From CAZNNH01 sp964574335 (lineage in GTDB: Bacteria > Acidobacteriota > Vicinamibacteria > Fen-336): a stretch of 64,000 nucleotides of DNA. Below the pieces are notes generated by a model. The model was not told the origin of the DNA. It made no database searches and was given only the letters and a program-made list of their open reading frames with translations. The stretch is from the NCBI GenBank assembly GCA_964574335.1, contig CAZNNH010000007.1, positions 1-64,000 of the forward strand. The letters run 5' to 3'. Position 1 is the first letter of the stretch. The number at the start of each line of letters is the position of its first letter. The translations under genes and the position numbers were made by a program. This document shows, one piece after another, positions 15,766 to 25,104 of this stretch.

Positions 15766-18700
15766 ATGACACCATTCTCCAAGACCTTGATCCGTTGCTG
15801 CCTGGCGACCTCGGTCGGTCTCCTGCTCCTGCCGGCGGAGGCGCCGGCAGGCACGCGGCTGCTGCGCCAGCCGACCCTGAGCCGCCAGCAGGTGGCCTTC
15901 GCCTACGGCGGCGACCTGTGGATCGCCGACATCTCCGGGGGCGCTGCCCGACGCCTCACCAGCACCGCGGCCGTGGAGGGCGACCCCCACTTCTCGCCCG
16001 ACGGGCAGTCGATCGCCTTCACCTCGAACCGCGCCGGCGTGGAGACGGTGTACGTGGTCCCCGTTGCCGGCGGCGACCCGGTCCGGCTCACCTGGCACCC
16101 GGCTCCGTCCTACGCCAGGGGCTGGACGCCCGACGGCCAGCGCGTGCTCTATGCGTCCTCGCGCGAGAGCGCACCGGTCGGCTTCCGACGCCTCTTCACG
16201 GTGTCGGCCCGCGGGGGGCCCTCCGAGCGCCTTCCGGCTCCGTTCGGCCACGACGGGTGCTACTCACCCGACGGCCGGCGGATCGTGGTGGATCGGGTCT
16301 CCCGCTGGGACACCGAGTGGCGGCGCTATCGGGGCGGTCAGAACACGCCCCTCACCCTCCTCGACCTCGAGAATCTGGGGGAAGTCCGCATCCCCAGCCC
16401 GCGGACCACCGACGTCCACCCGGTGTGGATGGGAGACGCGATCTACTTCCTCTCGGACCGCGACGGGGTGATGAATGTCTGGTCCTACTCCCCCGACTCC
16501 GGCGCCCTGGCCCAGATCACGCGGTTCGACGAGAAGGACGTCAAGTGGCTGGCCGGGAGCCACGGGCGGCTGGTCCTCGAGCGTGACGGCGACCTCTTCA
16601 CGCTGGACCCGGCGGGCGGCGAGGCCCGCCGGCTCGAGATCTCGGTCCCCGGCGACTTCCCCTGGGCCGAGCCCTCCTGGGAAGACGTCGGCGAGCAGAT
16701 CCAATCGTCCTCGCTGTCGCCCACCGGCAGGCGGGCCCTGTTCGAGGCCCGCGGGGAGGTCTTCACCGTCCCCGCGGAGAAGGGCGACACCCGCAACCTC
16801 ACCCGCAGCTCGGGCGCGGCCGACCGCGCCCCTGTCTGGTCGCCCAAGGGCGACCAGATCGCGTGGGTCTCCGATTCGGGGTCCGGCTACGAGCTGCTGA
16901 TCGCCTCCCAGGACGGCCTCACCGCCCCCCGCCGGCTGGGGCTGGGCGTCTCCAAGATGGCGTGGGAGGTCACCTGGTCACCCGACGCCAAACGCATCGC
17001 CTTCGTCGACGACGATGTGAGGGTCCAGGTGCTCGAGGTCGCGTCGGGGGCCATCGTCACCGCCGACGTGGGCGGCAACAACCTCGAGCGCGGCGGGATG
17101 GGCCTCACCTGGTCCCCCGACTCCCGGTGGCTGGCGTACACCAAGACCTTCCCGAACCAGCTTCGTCGGGTCGTGGTCTGGTCCACGGCCGACGGCCAGG
17201 CCCGACCGGTCACCGATCCGCTGGCCGATGCCACCTCGCCGGCCTGGGACCGGGACGGCAAGCACCTCTACTTCCTGGCCAGCACCGACCTCGCCCTCGG
17301 CTCCGGCTGGGCCAACACCAGCCAGATAGCGGTGGACCCCACCTACGGCGTCTACGTGGCGGTGCTGCCGGCCGACGAGCCCACCCCCCTGGCCCCAGAG
17401 AGCGACGAAGAGGAGCCCGCGAAGAAGGTCGACGGCACCGACCCGAAGGCGGGCAAGGGGAAGAAGGAGGAGAGCGCCAAAGGCAAGCAGGATGAAGAGA
17501 GGAAGGAAGGTGAGCAGGAGCCGGTCGAGGTGCGCGTCGACTTCGACGGCATCCAGCGGCGGACCGTCCCCCTCCCGATGCCGGTCAGCCGGTACCGGTT
17601 CGCCGTGGCGGGCCCGGCCGGCTCCCTGTTCGTGGGGGAGCAGGTCCCGGACGGCCCCGGCGCCATCCTGCACAAGTTCACGCTCGAGAAGCGCGAGGCC
17701 CAGAAGTTCCTGGAGGGGATAGGCGACGTCACGGTCTCGGCGGACGGCAAGAAGATGCTCTTCCGGTCCCAGGACAAGTGGAGCGTGGTGGGGACCGACG
17801 CGCCACCCGAAGCCGGCAAGGGCGTCATCGATGTGGCCCTCCGAATGCACCTCGACCGGCAAGCCGAGTGGCGCCAGATCTTCGAGGAGGCCTGGCGCTA
17901 CGAGCGCGACTTCTTCTACGACCCGAACCTTCACGGCGCCGACTGGGAGGCGGTGCACGAGCGGTACACGCCGCTGCTACCGTACGTCCGCCACCGCGCC
18001 GACCTCACCTACCTGCTCGACCAGATCGGCGGCGAGCTGTCGGTCGGGCACAGCTTCGTCTTCGGCGGCGACTTCCCCAAGGTCGACAAGCCCAGCGTCG
18101 GTCTCTTGGGCGCCGACCTGGTGGCGGACCAGGGTCGCTTCCGGATCCAGAGGATCTACACGTTCGAGAGCTGGAACCCGAAGCTGCAGGCGCCCCTCGA
18201 CCGGCCCGGCCTGAAGATCGAGGAGGGTCACTACATCGTGGCCGTCAACGGCACCGAGCTCACCGCGGACGACGACCCCTACCGCCTTCTGGACGGCACC
18301 GCCGGACGACAGACCGTGCTGCACGTCAACGACAAGCCGAGCATGGACGGGGCGTGGACGGTGACGGTGGAGCCGGTCGACAGCGAGGGCGCGCTGCGGC
18401 AACGGGCCTGGGTCGAGGACAACCGGCGCCGGGTCGACGAGCTCTCCGAAGGCAAGCTGGGCTACGTGTGGGTCCCCAACACCGGCCAACCGGGCGTGAT
18501 CTCGTTCAACCGCTACTTCTTCGCCCAGCAGGACAAGCTGGGCGCGGTGATCGACGAGCGCTTCAACGGCGGCGGGTTGTTGGACGACTATATGGTCGAC
18601 CTGATGACCCGACGGCTGCGCGCGGCGATCACCAACGAGGTCCCGGGCGGCCGACCCTTCGTGCTGCCGGCGGGGATCCTCGGCCCCAAGGTGCTGCTGA

Positions 18701-19068
18701 TCAACCAGGCCTCCGGGTCGGGAGGCGACTTCTTCCCCTGGGTCTTCCGGCAGCAGCGGGCCGGTCCGCTGGTCGGCACCCGGACCTGGGGCGGGCTGGT
18801 CAAGTCCTCGGTCCACTACCCCCTGGTCGACGGCGGGGCCCTCACCGCGCCGGACAACGCGGTCTTCGATCCGACCGCCGGGAAGTGGATCGCCGAGAGC
18901 GAAGGGGTGGCCCCGGACATCGAGGTGCTGCAGGACGCCCGGACGGTGGCGGAGGGGCGCGACCCCCAGCTCGAGCGCGGGGTCGCGGAGGTGCTGCGCC
19001 TGCTGGCGGAGCAGCCGCCCCCGAAGATCGGGCCACCGCCGTTCTCGACACCAGCCCGGCCGCGCTAG
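15766..19068 (+). CDS. Secreted tricorn protease homologue
   Basis: Large S41-type serine protease, about 1100 residues. ATG 15766 is used because GAGG lies upstream and a signal peptide (about 1-28) follows; the frame is open earlier without support. Order: N-terminal beta-propellers with PD40-type repeats (DPHFSPDGQSIAFTSNR, YSPDGRRIVVDR), a Lys/Glu-rich low-complexity insert at about 545-590, the C1 domain with His762 (SVGHSF), a PDZ domain and the C2 domain with nucleophile Ser985 (SGSGGDFFPW) and LGAVIDERFNGGG. This is the tricorn-core layout. It probably degrades peptides in the periplasm. A TACAAT at 15716-15721 could be its -10 element. Confidence 0.92.
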   Translation: MTPFSKTLIRCCLATSVGLLLLPAEAPAGTRLLRQPTLSRQQVAFAYGGDLWIADISGGAARRLTSTAAVEGDPHFSPDGQSIAFTSNRAGVETVYVVPVAGGDPVRLTWHPAPSYARGWTPDGQRVLYASSRESAPVGFRRLFTVSARGGPSERLPAPFGHDGCYSPDGRRIVVDRVSRWDTEWRRYRGGQNTPLTLLDLENLGEVRIPSPRTTDVHPVWMGDAIYFLSDRDGVMNVWSYSPDSGALAQITRFDEKDVKWLAGSHGRLVLERDGDLFTLDPAGGEARRLEISVPGDFPWAEPSWEDVGEQIQSSSLSPTGRRALFEARGEVFTVPAEKGDTRNLTRSSGAADRAPVWSPKGDQIAWVSDSGSGYELLIASQDGLTAPRRLGLGVSKMAWEVTWSPDAKRIAFVDDDVRVQVLEVASGAIVTADVGGNNLERGGMGLTWSPDSRWLAYTKTFPNQLRRVVVWSTADGQARPVTDPLADATSPAWDRDGKHLYFLASTDLALGSGWANTSQIAVDPTYGVYVAVLPADEPTPLAPESDEEEPAKKVDGTDPKAGKGKKEESAKGKQDEERKEGEQEPVEVRVDFDGIQRRTVPLPMPVSRYRFAVAGPAGSLFVGEQVPDGPGAILHKFTLEKREAQKFLEGIGDVTVSADGKKMLFRSQDKWSVVGTDAPPEAGKGVIDVALRMHLDRQAEWRQIFEEAWRYERDFFYDPNLHGADWEAVHERYTPLLPYVRHRADLTYLLDQIGGELSVGHSFVFGGDFPKVDKPSVGLLGADLVADQGRFRIQRIYTFESWNPKLQAPLDRPGLKIEEGHYIVAVNGTELTADDDPYRLLDGTAGRQTVLHVNDKPSMDGAWTVTVEPVDSEGALRQRAWVEDNRRRVDELSEGKLGYVWVPNTGQPGVISFNRYFFAQQDKLGAVIDERFNGGGLLDDYMVDLMTRRLRAAITNEVPGGRPFVLPAGILGPKVLLINQASGSGGDFFPWVFRQQRAGPLVGTRTWGGLVKSSVHYPLVDGGALTAPDNAVFDPTAGKWIAESEGVAPDIEVLQDARTVAEGRDPQLERGVAEVLRLLAEQPPPKIGPPPFSTPARPR

Positions 19069-19114
19069 ATCGACATCGCGACGGGCGCCCGCTCCCGGCC
19101 GGTCCCCTGCGTCA

Positions 19115-19972
19115 CTACTGCGACGCCTTCGCCAGCAGCGCGTCCACGGCGCCGGCCAGCAGCTCCGTGAAGCGCGTGGGGTCTTCGAGCATGACGTAGT
19201 GGCCCACTCCGGGCATCAACGTCACGTCATAGGAGGCGAAATGCCGGCGGTTGGCTTCGACGTTGGTCGGGAAGTGGTCGGAGTTCACGGCATGGGCCGG
19301 GACGCGGACCTCGCGTAGGGTAGGGCGGGCGTCATAGGCCCAGGCGGCACGCAGGCAGGGGATCGCGACCTCCGGGGGCGCGGCGACGTTCTTGGCCACG
19401 ATGCGCTCGATGAGGGCGGGGTCGGTCTTGGGCGTGAACATGTACTGCCGGGTGAACTGCTCGGCCGTGGCGCGGTAGTCCTTCTCGAGCGCGGCGACCA
19501 TGCCGGCGATCTCTTCGGGCGAGGCGGTCTGCTCGACGTCGAGGCCGGTGTCCACGGGGATGAGGCCGACGACTCGACCGGGCAGGAGGCGCGCCGCCTC
19601 GAGGATCACCGGTCCGCCCATCGAGTGCCCAACCAGGATGACCTTCTCGAGGTGAAGGGCGTCGACCACCGCGCGGACATCCTCGCCGAAGGCCGGCATG
19701 GTCCACTCCTTGCGATCGCGGCCCGACTCCCCATGCCCGGCCAGGTCCAGGGTCACGACCTGGCGGTCCTTGGCGAAGCGGGGGACGACGTCGTCCCAGA
19801 GGTGCCGGTCGCAGGACCAGCAGTGGACGAGCACCAGGGCCGGCTCGCCCTTGCCGAAGGTCTCGAACCGAATCGGGACGCCGTCGGCGGAAGGGACGGT
19901 CTGCGCCTCCGGACGGGCCGGCTGCGCCAGCGCGACGACGAACAGCCCTGCAAGCACGAGTCGAGTCATCAT
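19115..19972 (-). CDS. Secreted alpha/beta hydrolase
   Basis: An alpha/beta-fold hydrolase of about 285 residues with a signal peptide (MMTRLVLAGLFVVALAQPA). Oxyanion region HCWSCDRHLWDDVVPRF, nucleophile Ser in LVGHSMGGPV and final His in GVGHYVMLEDP are visible; the acid is probably in the segment before VNSDHFP. Two adjacent ATGs (19972, 19969) follow AAGGAGG. The substrate is unknown; esterase or haloperoxidase-like activity is a family-level guess. The gene is convergent with the tricorn homologue. Confidence 0.85.
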   Translation of the reverse strand: MMTRLVLAGLFVVALAQPARPEAQTVPSADGVPIRFETFGKGEPALVLVHCWSCDRHLWDDVVPRFAKDRQVVTLDLAGHGESGRDRKEWTMPAFGEDVRAVVDALHLEKVILVGHSMGGPVILEAARLLPGRVVGLIPVDTGLDVEQTASPEEIAGMVAALEKDYRATAEQFTRQYMFTPKTDPALIERIVAKNVAAPPEVAIPCLRAAWAYDARPTLREVRVPAHAVNSDHFPTNVEANRRHFASYDVTLMPGVGHYVMLEDPTRFTELLAGAVDALLAKASQ

Positions 19973-20033
19973 CCGATCCTCCTTGTTGCGTGATCGATGA
20001 CTATAGCGCGACTCGCCTTCCAGGGCTCCCCGC

Positions 20034-21056
20034 CTACCAGACCCACACCCACCGCGGTGGGTAGTGGGGAGCTCCACTGCATCCCCCGACCACGACGAGC
20101 TCTCCCTGCTCCGCCTTCTCGAAGGCCGATCCAGCCAGCAGGCCGGAGATGGTGGGTGCCCAGTGAGCCCTGCTCGGGTAGGCCTGAAGGCTGACGTCGA
20201 CGGGCGCGAGACACAGCAGCAACACGAAAGGCCAAGCCACGGCACGGAACCGGGATGCGGTTGTATTGGAGCGGACAACCATCGGGACGGCAACGATGGC
20301 GGCCAAACCCAGCAGGCTTGCCAGCCGATAGGAGACGGCGAGCAAGGCGAGTCCGGCCGCGGCTTCCACCAGGAGAGCGGCACCACGATTGCCGAACTGC
20401 CGGCGGATCCGGAGCGCGAGGAACGCGCCGCCAAGAGGCGCTGCGAACGCCAGCACGCTGAGCTCCTGGTGCGACATGTGTCCCAGGAATTCCAGGCGTG
20501 AGACGACATGCCACACGAACGCTTCTGCCGTCGAAAGCGGGCCCAGCGCCACCACGGAGAAAGCCCACAGAAGCTGTCGGGTTAGCAGGAGGGCCACGTA
20601 GGCGCCGAGGAGACAGGTGACGATCTCGACGACCCATGAGGACCACCGCGACGCGCGCCACGACACGGCTGCGCTGGCCCACACGGCGGTGGGAGGACCG
20701 GTGACCGCCAGGATGGCGAACGGCAGCCAGTCTGTCATTGCCATTGGCAAACCGAACGCCGACTCCAGCCACAGGCGGTACCATCTCGGCACCAGATCGT
20801 GAAGCTCGTACGCGACGATGACCGGAACGATCGAGGCGAAGTAGCCGGCGAGGGCCGCGGAGGCTCTCACGAGGATGTCGCGGGGCGCAAGGGCCCTTCT
20901 GGTATCGCTCCAGGCCAGACCCGCGAGGAGGCCCAGCGCGGGCAAGATGATCGGCGGGGCGTAGTAGGCGGCCTCCGGGTCGACGGCCGCGACGGGCACC
21001 AACAACAGGAGTCCGACGGCCGTTCCGCCGTAGGCCCAGGCAAGTCTGTGCACCAT
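20034..21056 (-). CDS. Polytopic membrane protein of unknown family
   Basis: A 340-residue hydrophobic protein with about eight or nine predicted transmembrane helices and no motif I recognise. The ATG at 21056 is preferred over the long upstream frame because hydrophobic sequence (AWAYGGTAVGLLLLVPVAAV) starts right after it and GAAGGGGG precedes it. Arg-rich short loops alternate with helices, and the C-terminus is Trp-rich. It lies 61 bp upstream of the alpha/beta hydrolase on the same strand, so the two could be cotranscribed. I assign no function. Confidence 0.6.
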   Translation of the reverse strand: MVHRLAWAYGGTAVGLLLLVPVAAVDPEAAYYAPPIILPALGLLAGLAWSDTRRALAPRDILVRASAALAGYFASIVPVIVAYELHDLVPRWYRLWLESAFGLPMAMTDWLPFAILAVTGPPTAVWASAAVSWRASRWSSWVVEIVTCLLGAYVALLLTRQLLWAFSVVALGPLSTAEAFVWHVVSRLEFLGHMSHQELSVLAFAAPLGGAFLALRIRRQFGNRGAALLVEAAAGLALLAVSYRLASLLGLAAIVAVPMVVRSNTTASRFRAVAWPFVLLLCLAPVDVSLQAYPSRAHWAPTISGLLAGSAFEKAEQGELVVVGGCSGAPHYPPRWVWVW

Positions 21057-21257
21057 GCCGACACCCCCTTCGCCGGTTGCGTCGCCAGCTTGGACACCGC
21101 CAGGCCGCTGGTCGTTCCCGCCGAGAACGCCGTCGGCGGGTGTAGAATCCCGCGCAGCCCTTGCCTTCACGCCAGTCAGAGACCCCAGGCCGACGAGTGG
21201 CCACGCACGCGAGAGCCGCAGCGCAGCAGGCGTCCGGAGGGCCGGAAGGAGAGGGAC

Positions 21258-22118
21258 GTGAAGAGAATTCTTGCCTGCGTGCTGCCCTTCCTGGCGTGCT
21301 CGGTGCTGCTGGGCGCCGAGGCGCAGAAGCGGCAAGCTCGTCAATCCACCGACGAGCTGCGCTTGCTGCAGAAGAAGATGCACGCGCATCTGGACCGGAT
21401 GCGGACCGAGCTCGGACCGGAGGGCGAAGCCCTGGCGCGACACCAGCTATCCAAGGACCTCCGCGAGCTGCAGGCCAGGACGCTCGAGCTACGGAGAGTG
21501 GCGCTGAAGGTGGGCCTGTCTGTGCCCCCCGCACCCTGGAGCAACGTACCGGCCAACGCCCGGATCGACGTCCTGATCCACCAGACTCGGTTGACCCTGG
21601 AGGACCTCATGGCGCTGTTCTTGAAGCTGAACACCGGCGATCCCTCGGCGGACCCGGGTCTGCAGCAGATGACATCCGGGATCGTCTCCCTTCTCACGAA
21701 GATGGAGAAGGGGGCGAGTGAGGACTCCGGGTCGGGGATGCCCGACCTCATCGTCTGTTTGAAGTGGGACTCGAGCGCCCCTTTGATCTATCAGAAGAAG
21801 AGGATCCATGTGCTGGTGAAGAACCGCGGCGAGGGTCGCGCTCCCGCCAGCACGCTCCGGGTCTACGTCAAGCAGAACGGCCGCCACTACATCGACGTTC
21901 CCGCGCTGGCCCCGCTTCGGGCCTTCGACTGGAACCAGAGGTTCGATTGGCCGACGTGCGGGAACAAGGTGGTGAGGGCTCGGGTCAACTACCACGGGAA
22001 GGTCGCCGAGAGCATCGAAGACAACAACGAGCTGGAGAGGGATGTTCATGTCGTCTGCATCCTCCCCGCGGAGGGCCCGACGAATGAGTACAGCTGCTCC
22101 GGCAAGGATGTAAGGTGA
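21258..22118 (+). CDS. Secreted protein with C-terminal CARDB-like domain
   Basis: A 286-residue exported protein. GTG 21258 has AAGGAGAGG upstream and begins a signal peptide (MKRILACVLPFLACSVLLGAEA). Residues about 25-165 are helical and charged (ELRLLQKKMHAHLDRMRTEL), probably coiled coil. Residues about 170-275 resemble a CARDB adhesion-type beta sandwich: DLIVCLKW, HVLVKNRGEGRAPASTLRVYV and VARVNY-type strands ending in ESIEDNNELER. Cysteines at the domain edges may pair. A surface or periplasmic binding role is inferred. It is divergent from the membrane protein at 20034. Confidence 0.65.
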   Translation: MKRILACVLPFLACSVLLGAEAQKRQARQSTDELRLLQKKMHAHLDRMRTELGPEGEALARHQLSKDLRELQARTLELRRVALKVGLSVPPAPWSNVPANARIDVLIHQTRLTLEDLMALFLKLNTGDPSADPGLQQMTSGIVSLLTKMEKGASEDSGSGMPDLIVCLKWDSSAPLIYQKKRIHVLVKNRGEGRAPASTLRVYVKQNGRHYIDVPALAPLRAFDWNQRFDWPTCGNKVVRARVNYHGKVAESIEDNNELERDVHVVCILPAEGPTNEYSCSGKDVR

Positions 22119-22240
22119 GGCCCCCCGGGCAGGTCGACGTCACAACGCGAGGCTGACCGCGGCCCCTCCCCCAGGGTTCTCGCCCAGCCCGACCGCCGAC
22201 GATAGCAGCCACGCGGCCGGACGGAGCCTCTTGCTACCGA

Positions 22241-22310
22241 CTAGGTGCTGCCGATTCTTGCTGCCGAACCGCCGGTTCTGGGTGCCGAACCGCCGATTTG
22301 TGCGGCCGAG
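22241..22310. repeat. Short degenerate 21-bp tandem repeats
   Basis: TGCCGAACCGCCG occurs at 22262 and 22283, exactly 21 bp apart, with weaker copies on both sides (TGCTGCCGATTCT upstream, TGCGGCCGAGACGC downstream). It lies in the 249-bp gap between two converging genes. I see no coding role. Confidence 0.5.
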
Positions 22311-22367
22311 ACGCGGGTCGGCCTGCGGAGTCGACGCCGCGCCCCGCGGGAGCCGCGAGGCGCCCGA

Positions 22368-23309
22368 TCAGCTTCCGACCACAGCCGTGGGCCAGGTGGC
22401 GTCCTTGTCGGGCAGGCTCTCGAGCTGTGAACGGTAGTACTGGAGGACGCCCTCGTCGAGGATCGCCTGGGCGCCGGCCAGGAAGGTGCCGGGGTCGAAC
22501 GACGGGTTGCCGAAGCTCTCGAGCAGCTCGTCGAGGGTGGCCTGCGAGTGGTGCTCTTCCTGCTGCTCGTGGTAGGTCAGGTACCCCAGGTTGACGGGGG
22601 TCTCGAGCTCCTTGTTGAGCTTCTTCATCCCCGCGATCCAGGGGGGCCAGAGGCTGTTGGCGGCCCAGTTCTCGATCGCGAAGGACGCCCCGAGGGCCGT
22701 GTTCTGGTCGGTGCTCGCGTAGTAGCCGAAGGTCGCCTCCACGAAGCGCCGCGTTTCGGGCAGGCCGATCCCGATCTTCCCCAAGTCCTCGAAGCGCAGC
22801 CCCAGGCCTTCGGCCGTGGTCTGCATCCAACGGAAGTGGACGGTGGCGGGGCTCCACTGGCCGGTCAGCTCCCCCTCGAAACCGTCCTCATAGGGGATTC
22901 CCTTCTCGTTCAACAGCACCTTGAGCCGCTCGTGGTACGCCTCCTCGGTGAGCGCGTTGGCCACGAGCCGGGCCTGGGCGACATCGAACTGCAGGCCGAA
23001 GACCGAGAGCTGCTGCAGCTCGTGGCGCGCCTGCGCCAGCGTGACGCCCTCTGCGAGCCGCTCCAGGTATCGGTTGTCGGCGATGACCGGGTGGCACATC
23101 ACCTTGGCGCAGGCCTCCACGATCAGCCGCTCGAAGGCCTGCGCCCTCTCCGGCGACATCTCGCCCCGGTCGACCAGGCCCGCCACCTTCTCGATGACGC
23201 GATCGGCCTGCTCGCGGAACAGCCGCAGGCACTTCGGAACCTGGTCGCGATCGGGAAAGATCCCGGCCTGCACCAACAGGTCCAGGGCGGCGGGCTGGGC
23301 GGACTCCAT
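22368..23309 (-). CDS. Haem-oxygenase-like (iron-containing redox enzyme family) protein
   Basis: A 313-residue, mostly helical cytoplasmic protein. The C-terminal half resembles the HO-like/TenA/PqqC superfamily, including recently recognised diiron oxidases. Candidate metal ligands are in ASFAIENWAANSLW and in HEQQEEHHSQATLDEL, near residues 195-260. The N-terminal half (LFREQADRVIEKVAG, FERLIVEACAKVM) is helical without a motif I recognise. It stands alone, with an AT-rich possible promoter island at 23379-23397. Substrate and metal content are unknown. Confidence 0.6.
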   Translation of the reverse strand: MESAQPAALDLLVQAGIFPDRDQVPKCLRLFREQADRVIEKVAGLVDRGEMSPERAQAFERLIVEACAKVMCHPVIADNRYLERLAEGVTLAQARHELQQLSVFGLQFDVAQARLVANALTEEAYHERLKVLLNEKGIPYEDGFEGELTGQWSPATVHFRWMQTTAEGLGLRFEDLGKIGIGLPETRRFVEATFGYYASTDQNTALGASFAIENWAANSLWPPWIAGMKKLNKELETPVNLGYLTYHEQQEEHHSQATLDELLESFGNPSFDPGTFLAGAQAILDEGVLQYYRSQLESLPDKDATWPTAVVGS

Positions 23310-23512
23310 CGTCTCCTCCTCGAGACACTCGCCCGGCCCGCGCGCGGCGACCGAGCGCGGCCTCGTCCATCAGACTGTCGTATACACCTACTATAGCCCG
23401 CCGTCCCGGGTGGGGGACGCGTCGGCGGCCCCCTCCATGCTCCTCTCGCGGGTGACGAAGTCCCGGCCGGGGATGGCATGCGACGGCGTCCACGTCTGGG
23501 TGACCAGGGGCG

Positions 23513-24667
23513 CTACCCAGCGAGCCCGGACAGGAGCGCGAGACCCCAGCGGTCGAAGATGTCCCGATCTGGCGGGTACGCGATCCCTTCCAGGCGGTAG
23601 CGGTCGATCCACACCACCAGGAACAGCCGCCGCCGGCTCTTCTCCTGGTCCAGGGCGATCACCAGGGCGCGGCCCTCGGCCTCGTCCCCGGAGTCGGGCG
23701 CCGGGGGCTCCTTGCGGACGACATCGCCGAGCACCTTGAACGCCTCGATCCCCTGGACGGACACGATCTCCGTCGCCTGCGGGTCGAACGACCCGAGCTC
23801 CCCGATCTCCTTCACGAAGGCCAGGGCGCCCTTGTCGGTCCCCGACCCGCCCGCCAGCATCTGCGCCCGCTCCTTCGACCCCGCCTTCGGGAGTGGCCGC
23901 CAGAAGACGCCGACGCGAACCGAGCGGTCCTTCGGCCAGCACAGGAGCGATCCCACCTCGGCGCTCCGGACCCCGCGATACGCGGGATGCGGCACCCCGA
24001 ACGGGTTCTCGAGCACGTACCAACGTAGCGGGTGCGAGAAGCCGAGCCGGAAACGCGGGCTCTCGAAGCGGGCATCCAGGCCGGGGACTTCGGACACCGG
24101 CGCGCCGTCGTGGCAGGAGAGGGTCTTCGAGGTGGCGTCGATCTGGGCCTGCAGGTCGCTCTTCGGCGTGCGCAGGCTGACGTTGTAGTTCATGTCGGCG
24201 ATGAACTCGCGCCCCGACTCGGGGCAGTTCCAGATCAGGAAGTAGGCCCGATAGAAGGCGCGCTTGGGCAGCACCTCGGCGTAGACCGCGGGGTGTCCGG
24301 CCACGGTGGCCGGCTCCGTCCTCTGCACCACCAGGCCCTCGGTGGGCCACACCTTCGGGATCCGCGCGGTGACGTACTCGGGGGTGATGGCCTTGGACTC
24401 GATCGGACCCCAATGCACCATGTAGTACGTCATCTTCTGATGATCGAGCCACAGCGAGCCCTGGGCCGCGTCCCCCTGGAACGCCTCCTCGTCGACCAGG
24501 TAGCCGCCTTCGGGAAGCGACATCGTGAGGGCCGCATGCTCCCGGAGCAGCTTGGCCGCCGCGTCCTGGTCCATGAGCGCGGGCTCCTGCCCCGCTGCCC
24601 AGGCCGGCCAGAGCCAGGTCGCCGCCGCCAAGCCAACGAGTCCCCGGAACGCTCGCCCCAGAGTCAT
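23513..24667 (-). CDS. Secreted protein of unknown function
   Basis: A 384-residue protein. The start ATG at 24667 has AGGAGG upstream and is followed by a signal peptide (FRGLVGLAAATWLWPAWAAG). The mature part has no motif I recognise. It alternates polar strands and helices and has three cysteines in the first half (WNCPES, LSCHDG and LLCWPK). A possible second repeat-like unit starts near residue 185 (FESPRFRLGFSHPLRWYVLENPFG). It lies just downstream of an RDD-family relic on the same strand. Confidence 0.6.
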   Translation of the reverse strand: MTLGRAFRGLVGLAAATWLWPAWAAGQEPALMDQDAAAKLLREHAALTMSLPEGGYLVDEEAFQGDAAQGSLWLDHQKMTYYMVHWGPIESKAITPEYVTARIPKVWPTEGLVVQRTEPATVAGHPAVYAEVLPKRAFYRAYFLIWNCPESGREFIADMNYNVSLRTPKSDLQAQIDATSKTLSCHDGAPVSEVPGLDARFESPRFRLGFSHPLRWYVLENPFGVPHPAYRGVRSAEVGSLLCWPKDRSVRVGVFWRPLPKAGSKERAQMLAGGSGTDKGALAFVKEIGELGSFDPQATEIVSVQGIEAFKVLGDVVRKEPPAPDSGDEAEGRALVIALDQEKSRRRLFLVVWIDRYRLEGIAYPPDRDIFDRWGLALLSGLAG

Positions 24668-24735
24668 GGTCCCTCCTATCCGATCGTGGTCGGGCGTCAG
24701 CATGGCCGACGCCGCGGCCTCCAGCGTCGCCGCGT

Positions 24736-24990
24736 TCACGCGGGCGTCGGCTCGCGCGGTGGCTTGGCGTCGGAGACGACCAGCGTGCGCGCCGCGAGGT
24801 CGCCGAGACGTTGCCCGTTCTCGGTCAAGGCGACCAGCAGGATGCCGACCAGCTTGCGCATCCGCCTGGTGAGGACGAGGGCCAGCGCCAGGCCGAGGAG
24901 GAGCGGCAGCGTTTGCGGGATCGGCCGAGTCGGAGAGGTGGGCTGGAGTCGCCATTTGGCGCTACGTCTAGCACCCGCCGTGAGTCCGAG
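24736..24990 (-). pseudogene. C-terminal remnant of an RDD-family membrane protein
   Basis: A minus-strand frame open only between TGA at 24993 and TGA at 24736 encodes a hydrophobic helix (LPLLLGLALALVL) and then NGQRLGDLAARTLVVSDAK. The latter is the hallmark C-terminal motif of RDD-family membrane proteins. The expected RDD-motif helix and the first helices are missing and there is no start, so the gene has lost its 5' part. The region from 24991 to 25104 shows nothing else. Confidence 0.55.
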
Positions 24991-25104
24991 TCAATCGGGC
25001 GGCCCGGATTGCGTTACCCTTCGACAACGGTCGATTCTGGCTGGTCGGCGATGGGCCGCTGGCCGGAAGAGGGCGCGCCTCGGAGAGGCGAGGAGGGCCG
25101 CTGG

